Part shown: piece after piece, positions 1-11,324 of the stretch
Position numbering within the stretch: the first letter of the stretch is position 1
Layout: every line of letters begins with the position of its first letter
Origin: Eleusine coracana subsp. coracana
Lineage: Eukaryota; Streptophyta; Magnoliopsida; Poales; Poaceae
Direction of reading: 5' to 3'
Assembly (NCBI GenBank): GCA_032690845.1
Contig: CM064426.1
Location: 43,850,508-43,914,507, forward strand
DNA length: 64,000 bases
Made by a program: the position numbers and the translations under genes
Notes under the pieces: model-generated
What the model saw: only the letters and a program-made list of their open reading frames with translations
What the model was told of the DNA's origin: nothing
Databases searched by the model: none

Positions 1-1323
1 TGCGCCGGACAGCAAGTCTGTCATTGCGCCGATCGGTGCTGGTGTTGAGCTGATCGGCACACTGGTGAATCGTTGCACCGATCGGCGTAGGAGTGGAGCC
101 GATTGGCACACTGGTGGATCTAAGCCAAAGTGCGCCAGATATCTTGTAAGCCTAAGGCTGTTAAGTGAGTAGCCAAAATCTACTTGTGAGATCGTAACTA
201 GAAAGTCTAATCAAATAGCATCATAATGGGTAATTACTTGGATCAATGAAAACCTATAATGGATAAGACCACCCTGCTTTCCGAGCGGCTCCCGATTTAT
301 CGCTGCCGAGATGAAACCTTAATCGCGCGAGTATCTTACCCTACTTAACTATCCAATGGTGTTGCACAGGCTTAGTGTTGTCACCGCTAAACCACACTAC
401 TGGCATCATCAAGCAACCATAATCAATACAATGTCTGAATACTATCCTAATCACCACGATCAAGATAATATCTACTTACTTAGCCTAGAACTAAGCAATT
501 GGAATAAGCATATGCATGATTATAGAATCAAGATAGACAAATCACCAAAACCATCATCAACATATTCAATCATCCTTGAGATACATAGAGTAAGATTCAT
601 CCCCGTCGAGATGGCCTACCTTGATGGATCAACTCTTAACACCAATGGTTCTTGAAACTCAACTAGAGATCTATTCTAACAGAGCAAGCCCCAATGGCTC
701 TAACTCATGGATCTGTTGTCCCTCTATCGCCTCTGCCTCCTCTCCTGCCGAGACCAGGGTTTACAAGTATTTATAGAGGTTCTACTCGTAGAGGACTCAT
801 TTTCTAGCAAATAAGGCAGTTGCGTCGATTGGCGTAGGATTGTGCCGATCGGCGCAAGCCGTGTCTTCTCGGGTTTCTCTTCCAAGTCAGTTCTTCTGTC
901 TTCTACAGCTGCCATGTGGATCTTTTCCTTCGAGATAAAGTGTTGTACAACAAGTCGAGATCTTCAAGTTTCATAAATCTTCTAGGTAAATATCTTCAAG
1001 TGTCTTGTGCAGATAAACTTCCATAAACATGTGGAATGGGCCTCGGACACTTCTGTGGGCAAAAACACCCTTGCGCTGACCGGCACACTGACTACGCCGA
1101 TCGGCGCCGTGGGCTTCTTCAGTGCTTTTCATCGGTTCTGGACTCCTGTCCTCTCCAGCATCACTTTAATCGCTAATTTTACATGTTTCTACAATAAAGC
1201 TCCAGAACAACGCATATACAAATATATAGGCAATATCAGAGGTAAATGGCCTAAATTAGAATCAATTATGCTCTAATTGGGGTAATATTCATATGTAAAA
1301 GGGGCACTTGGGGATTGCCAACA
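1..1323 (-). mobile_element. LTR of family S, cut by the window edge
   Basis: This is a minus-strand copy of the 1531-bp LTR seen intact at 57190-58720. On the minus strand it begins TGTTGGCAATCCCC at 1323 and matches the other copy closely down to base 1, so about 200 bp of its 3' end lie before the window. A TATA-like box (TATAAATA on the minus strand) sits at 768-775. Palindromic GCCGATCGGC words and variants cluster near 28-110, 825-850 and 1075-1105. Because one end is missing I cannot tell a solo LTR from one LTR of a full element; the flank after 1323 is CCTCT. It has no coding function. Confidence 0.8.
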
Positions 1324-2669
1324 CCTCTTGGGGTGTCCAGCCCAGTCGGCCCATTATGCCAACCGACACCAAATGGATAAAACGGTCAAGAACCGACCCA
1401 ACAACCGTCATTCGAACCAAATCTGAGCCGTCCGAGGGAAGGCGGTTGGAAACCGACCAAATCTGAGGGCCGCCCAGCACTCCCTGCTGTCCGGCCTGCC
1501 ACACCGCCCGGCATGTACGACCGCTCGGCCAATGCCGCCGCCCGGTGGGGGAATTTTTGCCCACCGACTCTCCTCCACCTTGAAGTACCCGCCAAGCCTT
1601 CACCACCTATAAATAGAGGGGGAATTCGATAGAAATGAAAGAAGCAAGCAAGTGAAGCACGTTTAAGTCCATTTCCCACTACTTTTCTTACTAGTAGAGT
1701 AGGTTAGTTAGTCGGGAGTTAGAGTCTAGTCGGGAGCTTAGCTTGGGATTTCTGAAATTGTCTCGGAGTCTTGGTATGAGCTCTCTTGTATCTTTTCTCC
1801 TTTTGTGAGACTTATCTTTTATCAAATACAATTATCTTTTCCTTATTTATCTTGTCAAGTATTTATCTTTACTTAGTCAATTTCCTCAAGTTACAATTAT
1901 CGGGAAAGAACTTTGCAGCATAGTTTACCAGATTCCCAGCTAGGATTTAATTAAGTTTAGTTCTCGAATAGAACTTAGACTTGGTTATATCCCGGCTATT
2001 CTTCCACTAGGCCAACAGAAGAATATCTAGTGAAGGTGTAGGCGCGGTGCCAAAGCTAACACTAGCTTGATTTGCATTCGTCCTCACGGTCTGTGTGGTA
2101 GGCGGCAGGTGGTGACACCCCTGTCCATCCATTTAGTTATCCACCACGTTCGGGAAGTCTCAAGCAGGGTTGTCTAGTCGCAACGTGCCCACTAGTGCAC
2201 GAGGTTAGTTACCGACCCTATTAGTGGATTGTTGTCTGTAACATGGATTTGGTGTAAGCACTCAACCCGAGTAACTAGGAGTTTTGACGCTTGACTAGAT
2301 CTAGGAATGTTTATCTTAGGAATTTTAGACTTAGACTCGATGTCCTCTCGGCTAGCTTAACCGATCTCTTTATCTATCTTAGTGTGGATTTCTCCAGTAT
2401 CACTACTCCCCTATTTATCATTGAATATCTTTACCCCCGTCTTTGGTCAGTTGGTATAACTCTTATAGTCAAATCTTTGTTAAACCAAGATATCCCTGAG
2501 GAAAATAAATATGATACCTTGGAATACTCTCGGGTGAAATGCTACAATAGATGTTTCGTGCGCTTGCGGATTGGTTCACTCTTCTATTAAAGCATAACAA
2601 ACATCAATCAACACTCTGAGTGTTGTTACCAGATAATATTTTGGTGTGACGTTAAGAAGTTCCTACAAT
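1324..2669 (+). mobile_element. LTR-like region, unclassified family
   Basis: No gene is visible here. The stretch has a CCTATAAATAG promoter box at 1606-1616, a GC-rich upstream part (1380-1600) and an AT-rich downstream part, the layout of an LTR. The segment CCTTGGAATACTC near 2518, followed by a GTGAAATGCTACAA-like stretch, resembles the end of the S-family LTR near 58633, so the two may be distantly related. I could not find clear TG/CA ends, a primer-binding site or a target-site duplication, so the borders are approximate. Confidence 0.4.
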
Positions 2670-3335
2670 CCATCAGAGTCCTCATCAAAGGAACGGACCG
2701 ACTTTGAGTCGTACCCTGTAGGTAGGTCTGTGTTGTCGAATCCGAGTGGAAACAATGCTGGGATCAAATCTAACGAACTCGGTGTCATGCAATAGAATCG
2801 ACTGCGGCCATGTTGGATCGGTAGTTTTCCAAACCTAGTTCTCCATTGGTGTCAACGGCGAAGTCGAGCGACCCAAAGAAGATCTTGAAGTCTGGCGAGT
2901 ACAAAATGATAGGAATTTTGGCCATCCTAGTCGATGGAGAACCCAGCAAGCCTTTCCCCTTCCTGGCACACCAACTGTCGAGACTTATTCTCAACAATAT
3001 ATTTGTAGGACTACGTCGGGACTAAGAACTACGGTGGTAACACAAGACACCAAGTTATACAAGTTCGGGCCCTCTCGATGAGAGTAAAAACCATATGCCT
3101 TGTGTTTTGTGGTTTGTATTGTGATATGAATTGGTTCCCTCGGTGGGCAGGTCCCTGCCACCTTATATATCCGGTCAGCAGGGGGTACATGAAGAGTCCT
3201 ACTTGTAGTCTACTAGGATTTACATAGAAAGTATGTCTCCAATTGCCTTGTGCTCCAAGCTAACTCGGTCGTTTCCCTTATGGTGGGCCGCCTGGTTGTC
3301 TACCGACTTCTGCCTAGCTATGGATACCTGGAAGG
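2670..3335 (-). mobile_element. Fragment of a Tat-lineage Gypsy element: LTR piece, PBS and gag start
   Basis: Read on the minus strand, an LTR end (CTCGACA, ending at 2976) is followed at once by GTTGGTGTGCCAGGAAGGGG. That is nearly the same primer-binding site as in the plus-strand Tat element at 4329. A minus-strand TATATAAGG box lies near 3164-3172. The LTR part runs to about 3335, where it meets a different LTR. The internal part encodes a gag N-terminus and stops near 2670. Both ends are truncated, so this is a relic lying head to head with element P. Confidence 0.65.
2673..2925 (-). pseudogene. gag N-terminal fragment (Tat Gypsy)
   Basis: The minus-strand frame starts at ATG 2925 (MAKIPIILYSPDFKIFFGSL) and gives about 46 codons before a stop at 2785. 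Another frame continues with recognisably gag-like acidic sequence to about 2673. Its position directly after the primer-binding site and its likeness to the start of the gag of element P (MAFLDVEFHPGDKIRF) identify it. It is a relic with at least one frameshift and no remaining function. Confidence 0.5.
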
Positions 3336-3846
3336 TATATATTTCACAAGTCTACACTGACCCCTTTGTCCGATCACTATGTCCAGAAGCTAAAACTCCT
3401 CGTCCTCGCTTGACTTCATTTTCCGGCTTCTCTAAACAGCTCCTTGGCTTCTCCACTATCACCTAGTACCTATGATTTCACTGATCATCCATGCACATCA
3501 CCGACTAGTCGTGACCAAAGATATATGACCTAGACCTCCTTGATAGCCCATTTTTCCTATTGACTCAAAGCCCTAACAACTAGACAAGTGTTCCCAACAC
3601 TTGCTCCATAGCATGTCCTTAGCCTTGATCCATCTTCATCAACCATTGGACTCCATCAAGATTGCAAGCCTCCATGCTTGTGGTCATCGTCATCCATTGC
3701 CAAGGCCGCTTTCAACAATTATCATTAGGTAGAAAAGGTTTCCTACATGAACAACACTCGTGTAGACATTAGTCACATTTCATGTTTGTCATTCATTACC
3801 AAAACATTCATAACTCGAGGTGACCTCAATGATCATGATCCGTACA
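3336..3846 (-). mobile_element. Truncated Sirevirus-type LTR, family F
   Basis: This stretch is the reverse complement of the first 400-500 bp of the LTR at 61100-63032. On the minus strand it starts TGTACGGATCATGATCATTG at 3846, against TGTAAGGATCATGACCATTG at 61100. The match runs through the segment with CACTATCACCTAGT (near 3458 and 61480) and fades near 3340. It is therefore a U3 fragment with no TATA box or 3' end. There is no gene in it. Confidence 0.7.
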
Positions 3847-3853
3847 TAAGCCT

Positions 3854-4328
3854 TGTCGGCTGGCATCAAACATATGCTCCGCCGAAAGGCATGTCCTGAG
3901 TGTGGCATATATGTATATAGGATATTTAACCACTCAGCAATATGGCCGAGTGGGCCGAAGGCTTGGTTATGAAGCCTTGTAGATTATGGCCTAGAACACT
4001 ATCAATCGGATATTTGTTTAGAGTAGGCCATGAGTAAGGTCAAGAGATATGGTGTATAGATAGAATCAAATGTAACCGAGTTAAAGATTGCCATGTAAAA
4101 TGCTGCGCCTCGGCTATATAAGGAGGGCAGGGGGTCTTTAGAGAAGATCAGAACTCGTATCGGAAATCTTTCACCCAGTACGAACCCTAGAAATACAAGA
4201 ACACCAAACAGGACGTAGGGTTTTTATCCGTAAGGAGGCCCGAACCTGTATAAACCCTGTGTCCTGTGTCCATCGTCTTTCATACTCATACGCATACCTA
4301 GGATTACTACTGAGATTATCTCTCGACA
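3854..4328 (+). repeat. 5' LTR of Tat element P with adjoining PBS
   Basis: The LTR is 475 bp long with TGTCG at the start and CGACA at the end, a 5-bp terminal inverted repeat. A TATATAAGG box lies at 4115-4123. The primer-binding site follows directly (GTTGGTGCGCCAGGAAGGGG, 4329-4348). The five bases before the LTR are AGCCT; the matching duplication at the other end is lost with the 3' LTR. Confidence 0.85.
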
Positions 4329-4376
4329 GTTGGTGCGCCAGGAAGGGGGATGCGTTGAGTTTTTCTGTTGAAATCG

Positions 4377-6620
4377 ATGGCTTTCCTCGACGTCGAGTTT
4401 CACCCGGGAGACAAGATCCGTTTTCGCACCCTCAGTTTCGTTGCCGATGAAAAAGGGAACTTCATCAAGCAATGCTCAGTGGATCTTTCAGCGACCACCA
4501 TGATGCCAAATCCTACGATCAACAAAGCTCCTTCGGCTGAACACAAGGTCGACCTGATCCAGCGGCTCCCACTCGGCCTTAACAATGCAGCGGCAGCTCT
4601 TCAGGCTGAAACCCTCCTGGATTTCCTCTCAGCGTTCCCCACGATGGACCGACCGGCAAGCTTGGCCGACTCGGATCTGACTGCGGTTGATCTCCTGACT
4701 CCTAACACAGAAGAGTTGTATGAAGATCCCAATTCTTTTTGCGGATCAAGATTAGTTGCTATGATCAGCGTCGACCACGAGTCAATCATGGACTTGATTG
4801 AAGAGCCGAGTGATTTTGAAAGTTGCTCATCGGATTACCACGAGATCTTCATGGTAGCTCCGACTACCCCAGGAGGCACCATCGGAGAAACATCCACGAC
4901 AGGCGCCGCACGAAGAAACACGGAGCCTCAGGACGGGTAGGAGACTGAGTTTGAAGACAACAACCCAGATGCTGTCACTCCTCCACTCCAACAACTGGAT
5001 GCTCGGTAAGGATCCCGGGTCGTGCAAAACATGAACATGGGCGACATCACCTTAAAACTGGATGGTGAAGACATTTTCCCCGTAGCATAACATCACGGCT
5101 GCAGCAACCCTGCTAAATTTGTTAGAGCCTACGCTCCAAGTAAGCCCAGAGTTGGGACAACATGCCAACAAGCTAAAGGCGCACATTAAAGTGACAACCG
5201 TATTAGAGATGCACAACATGCGCTCGACACCGAGTAGGTCATCATCAGGCGTGGCTAGCTCGAGGCCTACTTAGGAAAGGAGGGACCGGGTGAGCCACGG
5301 CGGCAGCCCATTGCGGACTACCACGACCAGAACCCAGATGCTGATCTTCGCAGTGGTATACCACCGCGTGACGCCCAGATCTGGTTGGACAATAGGTACC
5401 AGGAGCGGGATGAGGCGGCCCACCGAGAACATGAAGACGAACGACACCGTCGTGGCTTCGTGAATGACCGATATTACGAATGTCCCAACAAAAGAGAGTC
5501 ACCTTCGGATGATCAGTATTATGACCGACGAAATGATAGGCGGTGCGATGATAGATATCACCAAGAAGCTGGTCGCAAACGAGAGCGAACCCCCTTCTTT
5601 GATGATTATGATGATGAAGCCGGCATCAGGGTGTTCGCTCGTGAATTGTGAGTTGTTAGCTAGCCGACTAGTTTCAAACCAGTCGGTATCGAGAAAGACG
5701 ACGGCAAGACAGACCCGGGTGATTGGCTCCATGTCTACACAATGACTATTGAGGCACTCGGCGGTGAAAGCTCTGTTATGGCCATCTACTTAGACGTCTG
5801 CTTGGCTCCAGCAGCTAGGACTTAGCTCACTAATTGCCTGCCAATTCCATCAGCTCTTGGACGGAGTTGTGCAAGCAATTCACGACCAACTTCCAGGCAA
5901 CATTCAATAGGCCTGGGAATCACTGGGTGCTCGCCAAGATCAAGCAGAGGGACCAGGAGCCGCTACAAGAGTACATTCAACGTTTCTGCTGAGTTAAGAA
6001 CAACATCCCCAACATCTTAGATGCTCAGGTTGTCGCCACCTTCCAAGGCGGGCTTCGCGACGATGACCTGATCAAGAAGATTAGAAGATTGGATGCTGCA
6101 GGGAGCCTGACAGCTAAGGAGTTGTTCACCATGGCCAACAAATACGTAGCCGACAACTCAGCCCTCTTCCAAGTTCGCCAGTACAAGGATGAAGCGCCTC
6201 AGAACCGCGGTTAGTCAGGCCCATCCAATTATAGGAAGGATGGTGATAAGAAGCAGAAGCAGGACATAACGGTTGCCACCACCGAGCATCCCAATTGGTA
6301 AAGGCAGGTCACTTAGGATGACTTTGGCAAGATGTTGGAAGGCCCATGTTTGTTGCACGATGGTGCTCACAAGGCCAAAGACTATTTCAAACTGAAGAGC
6401 TTCGTGCACCACACTCTGAGAGTTTGCAAAGAGTGTCCCTAGATTCCCAAGGGAGGCAAAAAGGACGCAAGCAAGGAAGATGAGGATAAGGAGGAGTTCC
6501 ATGACCCAGAGCAAGAGGTTAATTACATCTACGGCAGGTCCATGGCCCATTCGAAGTGCTAGCAGAAGATCCTCTACCGAGAAGTTCACTCGATAACACC
6601 TACAGTCCCACAGTAATTGC
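4377..6620 (+). pseudogene. gag: gag of Tat element P
   Basis: Gag forms the virus-like particle that packages the element RNA. The frame begins at ATG 4377 (MAFLDVEFHPGDKIRF), 48 bases after the LTR, and is open to the TAG at 4938. After that, several frames with stops carry the rest. There is a charged Asp/Arg/His-rich stretch near 5385-5630. The retrotransposon gag core lies near 5840-6200 (an LQEYIQRF segment at about 5965 and an FQGGLRDDDLIKKI segment at about 6042), and a Lys/Asp/Glu-rich tail near 6440-6510. I see no zinc knuckle. At least eight stops, mostly TAG, and several frameshifts make it dead. Confidence 0.75.
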
Positions 6621-6688
6621 GCTAGTCTGATATCCTGATAACTTTTGATCAGTCGGATCATCCGAATCACATCCCAAGACCAGGCAGG

Positions 6689-7035
6689 TACACACTAGTA
6701 TTGTCGCCTACTATTAACCGAGTTTGGCTCCATAGAGTGCTGGTGGATGGAGGTAGTAGCGTGGACATCCTTTTCGTGAAGACATTCAGGGAACCCAGCA
6801 TTCCCTTGACCGACCTCAAGCCTAGCAGGTCACCCTTTCACGGCATGATCCCTGGCATGCAAACAGTTCCACTAGGGCAAATCACTCTTCTAGTGACATT
6901 TGGCACTCGGGAAAATTACAAGACGGAGCGCATCACCTCTGAAGTTGCTGATCTGGACTCCACCTACCATGCCATTATTGGGCGACCAGCTATCGCCAAA
7001 GTCATGGCCGTGCCACATTATCCATATATGATGAT
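6689..7035 (+). pseudogene. Retroviral-type aspartic protease of element P, interrupted
   Basis: This protease would cleave the gag-pol polyprotein. The active-site motif VDGGSSVDILF is encoded near 6742-6775, followed by a normal pepsin-like fold segment ending in HAIIGRP near 6969-6990. The frame is open to 7035, where the solo LTR inserts. The same frame resumes at 8815 once the insert and one ATGAT copy are set aside. The split is therefore purely insertional here, although gag upstream is already broken. Confidence 0.8.
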
Positions 7036-8809
7036 TGAAGGACCGAGAAGGCGACCAGAGGGGGGGGGGTGAATGGGAGCCAATTAAAATTCTCCTAGAG
7101 AACTTGGCCTATGTCCCAACTACAACCCAAGCCAACCTCTAACCGAGTAACCAAGATTACACACACTAACTTGTAATGTGTTAACCCTAGGAATGACTCA
7201 AACCAAAAGGACACATAGCGGAAGCACAAAAGAAACAAAAACCGAAACAAGGAAGGTCCAAAAGGTCATAGAACAGAGCCGGACGGAAGTTCCGTGGTAC
7301 CCGACGGAAGTTCCGTGGTGCCCAACAGAAGTTCCATCGATTACGGAAGTTCCGGGCGACGGGAAAACTGTCACTCACGGAAGTTCCGTGGTTCTTGACG
7401 GAAGTTCCATCACAGTCATGGAAGTTCTGTCATGGTCAAAACAGCAGCTCTGTTCGGGAAAGAAAATTACCAAAACCCTATCAAACTAACTCCAAAAATC
7501 ACGAAATTTGGACCAGATGATACTCAATACATCACGACCCTCCTCCAAAGAGATCCACTCCAAAAACACAAGGAATCATGATGAATTTCAGATCTTGTGC
7601 CAAGAACACCAAAAAGGGGAAACTTGAAAAATCCTCAAAATCGAAGGTGCTAGAGCTATTGATTCGGTCAAGGATCCATAGAAGATTGTTCTAGATCATC
7701 CTAGCAACAAGTTTCTCAAGAAATCCGAACCAAAAACTCATCCAAAAGTGAGACTGAAAATCACCACGAAAATAGCTCCGAAAATAAGAAAAAGGGAATT
7801 TCGGGATTCAAGTGAAGAGGGAAATCTTGAGCACGAAAATACTTCTCATATCATAGAAAGGTGCTTACAAGATCCATAGGTACAAGGCTAGGAAGCCACC
7901 CTCTTCCTCCCACTATTTGGAAGAGCAAGAGATGTCTCTCACACACCCTTTCCTCTCCTCTAACATACGAAGTCTTCTCCTAGCACTTTGAATAGAGTCC
8001 TAACACAAGGCTAATGGGAAGAGTGGCACCTCTCCCACTAGCCACACCTCTCCTTATATAGGCCTAGGGTCTATTGTCCACATAACCACTCTACCCTTGA
8101 CCTATATAACACACCCACCTACCACCAGGGGCATAACCGTCCATCTTTTTCCTCATCGCCCGAATGCCATCGGATGCTTCACGTCTTTGCTTCATCTTGA
8201 AGTAAGCTCCGTGATGGTACCACGTGCACCACCAACCACCGCCACCGGTTTTGAGGCCCAAACCGGGAAACCGCCTTGCACGCTTCTCAAAGCATGACTT
8301 CTCGATGTCGATGCATGTCACCTTGTTCCACGATCCTGACCACCGGCAAGTCTCTCCCAGTCCCTGTCCATCGGGCCCCCTTGTCACTTGCACTGGCATC
8401 CCATTCACCTTGACTTGGTCAACACGCCGTCATCATCACCACCACAGTTTTGAGGCTCAACCGTGAAACCGTCCGTGCTTCATGCCTCTCCACGTGTACG
8501 GTGTGGAACACCCTTGACTTCACCCGGCATCCCAATTGTTTGGCCCCAAGTCCCCTACTTGTGCCCGATCCTCTCGCCGTTGACCGCCAAGTCGACTCCA
8601 ATGACCTACACATCATAAGACAAGCAAACATATTTCCCATCTCCTGCAACATCACCAATATCTCCACCAACTCCGGTTAGTCATAACCATGATATGCGAA
8701 CCCATGCAATCCCTAGATTCCCGTATTTCAACTCAAATACCAAATCCGCTCAAGTCAATTACTCATCACAAATATAGCAAACCATGGCACATATCCACAT
8801 GGTTTCTCA
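7036..8809 (-). mobile_element. Solo LTR inserted in Tat element P
   Basis: The 1774-bp element has TG/CA ends and an exact 5-bp target duplication ATGAT (7031-7035 and 8810-8814). The end at 7036 reads TGAAGGACCGAG, then a run of ten G (7060-7069) and TGAATGGG. This matches in reverse the ends of the LTRs at 20433 and 63032, so I place the LTR on the minus strand. A TATATAA box lies at 8054-8060. Palindromic GGAAGTTCC repeats fill 7276-7432. I see no internal region and no paired LTR. A solo LTR is what unequal recombination between two LTRs leaves behind. Confidence 0.8.
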
Positions 8810-8814
8810 ATGAT

Positions 8815-9887
8815 GAAGCAGCTAGGAACAAACGGTGTCATCTCATTGTACTCGGATGTGAGAACCTCTTACGACCGCGACAACTAGAGCTGTGAGCTGG
8901 AAGAGAAGATGGCGATGGCGTCGGAGCTTGCTAAGCTGAAACTGATGGCTGCAAACACAGAGAAGATCAACCTCGATGGCCCTTCAAAAAAGATGTCGAA
9001 GACCATGATGCAGGCAGAGACTATAGAATCAAAGCAGATCCAGTTAGATGATAGCGACGTATCCCAGACCGCAAACATCGGGGTCAATTTAGATGCTAAA
9101 TAGGAGAGCACGCTCATCCTTTTCCTTGGTAATAATAAAGACATATTTGCATGGAAACCTTCTGATATGTCCGGTGTTCCAAGGGAAAAGGCTGAGCACA
9201 GACTACATGTTCGACCGAGCACTAAGCCTGTACGTCAATGCCTTAGATGACTTTTGTAGGATCGTAAAGATGCGATTAGGAAAGGGATCGACCAATTACT
9301 GGCAGTCAGTTTTATTAAAGAAGTATTCCACCCCATTTGGTTAGCTAACCCAGTATTGGTAAGGAAAAAGAATAAGGAGTGGCGAATGTGCGTGGATTAC
9401 ACTGACCATAACAAGGCGTGTCCCAAAGATCCATTTACCCTCCCTCGCATTGACCAAGTAGTTGACTCAACGGCTAGTTGCACTTTATTGTGCTTCTTAG
9501 AGCCTATTCAGGTTACCATCATATCCCTTTGCATGCGTCTGACCAATTGAAAACCTTGTTCATTACGCCTTTTGGAGCTTTTTGCTACCTGAAAATGCCT
9601 TTCGAGCTAAAGAACACAGGTGCTACATACCAGCAAACAATGCAACGATGTTTAGACAGCCAGATCGAAAGGAACGCGAAGGCCTATGTAGACGATGTGG
9701 TGGTCAAAAGCCGTCTTGCTTCCAACCTAATACTGGACCTAGCCGAGACATTTGATAACCTTCAAAAATACAGCATGAAGCTCAATCCCGAAAAGTGCGC
9801 CTTCGGCGTTCCATCTGGAAAATTACTCGGTTTCCTAGTTTCAAATCGAGAAATTGAGGCAATTCCCGAGAAGGTAAAGGCCATATA
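8815..9887 (+). pseudogene. Reverse transcriptase of Tat element P
   Basis: The protease-RT linker resumes at 8815 and RT follows from about 9110. Visible RT blocks are WRMCVDYTDHNKACPKDPF (about 9381), a broken block near 9470-9550, FGAFCYLKMPFELKN (about 9571) and the catalytic AYVDDVVVKS (about 9686), which keeps both aspartates. The frame changes between the block ending near 9550 and the next, and stops occur near 8886, 9101 and 9248-9258. Its job was to copy element RNA into DNA; it is now a pseudogene. Confidence 0.85.
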
Positions 9888-9899
9888 ACGAATGGGGCG

Positions 9900-10545
9900 C
9901 CCACACTCTTAGAAAGACGTCCAGAAGCTGACTAGATACATGGTGGCACTCAGTCGGTTCATTTCACGACTCGGTGTATGAGGACTGCCCTTCTTCAGAC
10001 TACTAAAGAAGCAAGGCTCATTCATCTGGAATGATGAAGCCCATAAAGCATTGGAGGACTTCAAGGCCTACATTGCTGGTCCATTGGTTCTGCACCGCCT
10101 GAATCAAATGAAACTTTGCAGTTGTACATCTCCGCAACCACACACATTGTCAGCACCGTGTTGGCGATTGAACAGATGGAAGATGGCAAGGCTCAAAGGG
10201 TGCAACGTCTAGTGTATTACGTTAGTGAACTCTTATCAGATTCTAAAGTATGTTACTTCCAGCTTCAAAAGCTAGTATATGCGCTGCTGATGACGTCTCG
10301 TAAGCAAAAGCATTATTTTGAGGATCATCCAATTGAAGTACACACCTCCTTTGGCCTGGGTAAACTGCTACACAACCGGGATGCAACTGGCAAAATAGCC
10401 AAGTGGGCTATTGAGCTCGGGTCGTATGAGATTACCTTCAAGCCACGCAACGCAATAAAAGACTAGGCTCTGTCAGATTTCATCGTCGAGTGGACCGTGT
10501 CTGAGTTACCACCGACACCGTGGGAAACAAACTAATAGACCATAT
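9900..10545 (+). pseudogene. RNase H of Tat element P
   Basis: This is the usual Ty3/Gypsy RNase H after the RT connection. The part beginning LYISATTHIVSTVLAIEQ (about 10119) and the segment KLVYALLMTSRKQKHYFEDH (about 10269-10328) are typical, ending in ITFKPRNAIKD. Stops at about 9885 and 10464 and a frame change near 10110 break it. It would have removed the RNA strand during reverse transcription. Confidence 0.75.
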
Positions 10546-10549
10546 CCTT

Positions 10550-10925
10550 TGACAGCTCTTTACCACTAGAGGGAGCTGGTGCCGGGGTAGTACTAACATC
10601 TCTAGAAGGAATCCGGATGCGCCATGTCCTCCAGATGCATTTCCGTGCTTCTAACAATGCAACAGAATACGAAGCCCTCTTACATGGTTTGAGGACTGCC
10701 ATATCACTCGGCGTCAAGTGGATATGTGTGTCAGGTGACTCGGCCCTTGTAATTAATCAAGTGACCAAGGAATGGTGTTGCTCTGATGAAAACATGACAG
10801 CCTACTGCGCTGAAGTTTGGATGCTTGAAGACAAGTTTGATGGCATCAAGTACAACCACATCCTTCAAAAGTTTAATGAGGACGCGGATGTGTTGGCCAA
10901 GCTTGGGTCCAGCAGAACGTAGATA
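10550..10925 (+). pseudogene. Second, archaeal-type RNase H (aRH) of Tat element P
   Basis: A second RNase H-like domain follows the first one. The segments FRASNNATEYEALLHGLRTA (near 10642) and VSGDSALVINQV (near 10727) carry the typical Glu and Asp positions, and NEDADVLAKLGSS (near 10875) gives the last Asp. An aRH between RNase H and integrase is diagnostic of the Tat lineage. The domain is mostly in one frame from 10617 to the TAG at 10920. Confidence 0.8.
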
Positions 10926-11324
10926 CCTGCAAGGGTTGTTCTTGATGATTTACACAAGCCATCTGTACCATCCCAACAAACTATGGCTTATGATGTCACG
11001 CAAAAAGAGGCAACACCACAGGTCGCTACAATAGAGATAGACTGGAGAGCTCCATTCATCGAGTATTTGGAGCCCTTCGTATAATTTGCATGTCAAGGCT
11101 ATATTGCACCATAGACAATCTCCTATATAAGCAAAGCCTATATGGTGTACTTTTGAAGTGCTTGTCGTGGGAGGAGGGCATCGCTATCCTAAAGGAAATC
11201 CATGCTGGCATATGCGGCAACCACACGGGTCCTTCGAATATAGCAACCAGAGCAATGCGATAGAGGTTTTATTGGCCCATGGTGATCGCTGACGCAAAGG
11301 ACATCGTCCAAAAATGCGAAGTTT
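10926..11324 (+). pseudogene. Integrase N-terminal fragment of element P
   Basis: Only the linker and the start of the HHCC zinc-binding domain remain. The piece IHAGICGNHTGPS near 11199 gives the His pair and VIADAKDIVQKCEVW near 11282 gives the first Cys. The sequence then turns abruptly at about 11325 into leader sequence of a CRM-like element, so the catalytic core is missing. Several stops lie between 11080 and 11270. Confidence 0.7.

Larger units (their letters stand above)
3854..11324 (+). mobile_element. Tat-lineage Gypsy retrotransposon (P), 5'-complete, 3'-truncated, decayed
   Basis: The order is 5' LTR, PBS, gag, protease, RT, RNase H, a second archaeal-type RNase H and the start of integrase, all on the plus strand. 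The extra RNase H between RNase H and integrase is the mark of the Tat/Ogre lineage. The element is split by a solo LTR at 7036-8809 and breaks off inside the integrase zinc-binding domain at about 11324, where a CRM-like leader begins. No 3' LTR is present in the window. Stops and frameshifts run throughout, so it cannot transpose by itself. Confidence 0.85.

Noticed and set aside
356..655. Frame conserved in both S-family LTRs (also 57858-58094)
   Set aside because: It is antisense to the LTR and the similarity is no higher than in the non-coding LTR parts around it.
8097..8680. Overlapping frames on both strands in the solo LTR
   Set aside because: They lie in LTR sequence, show low complexity (a His run) and no domain.
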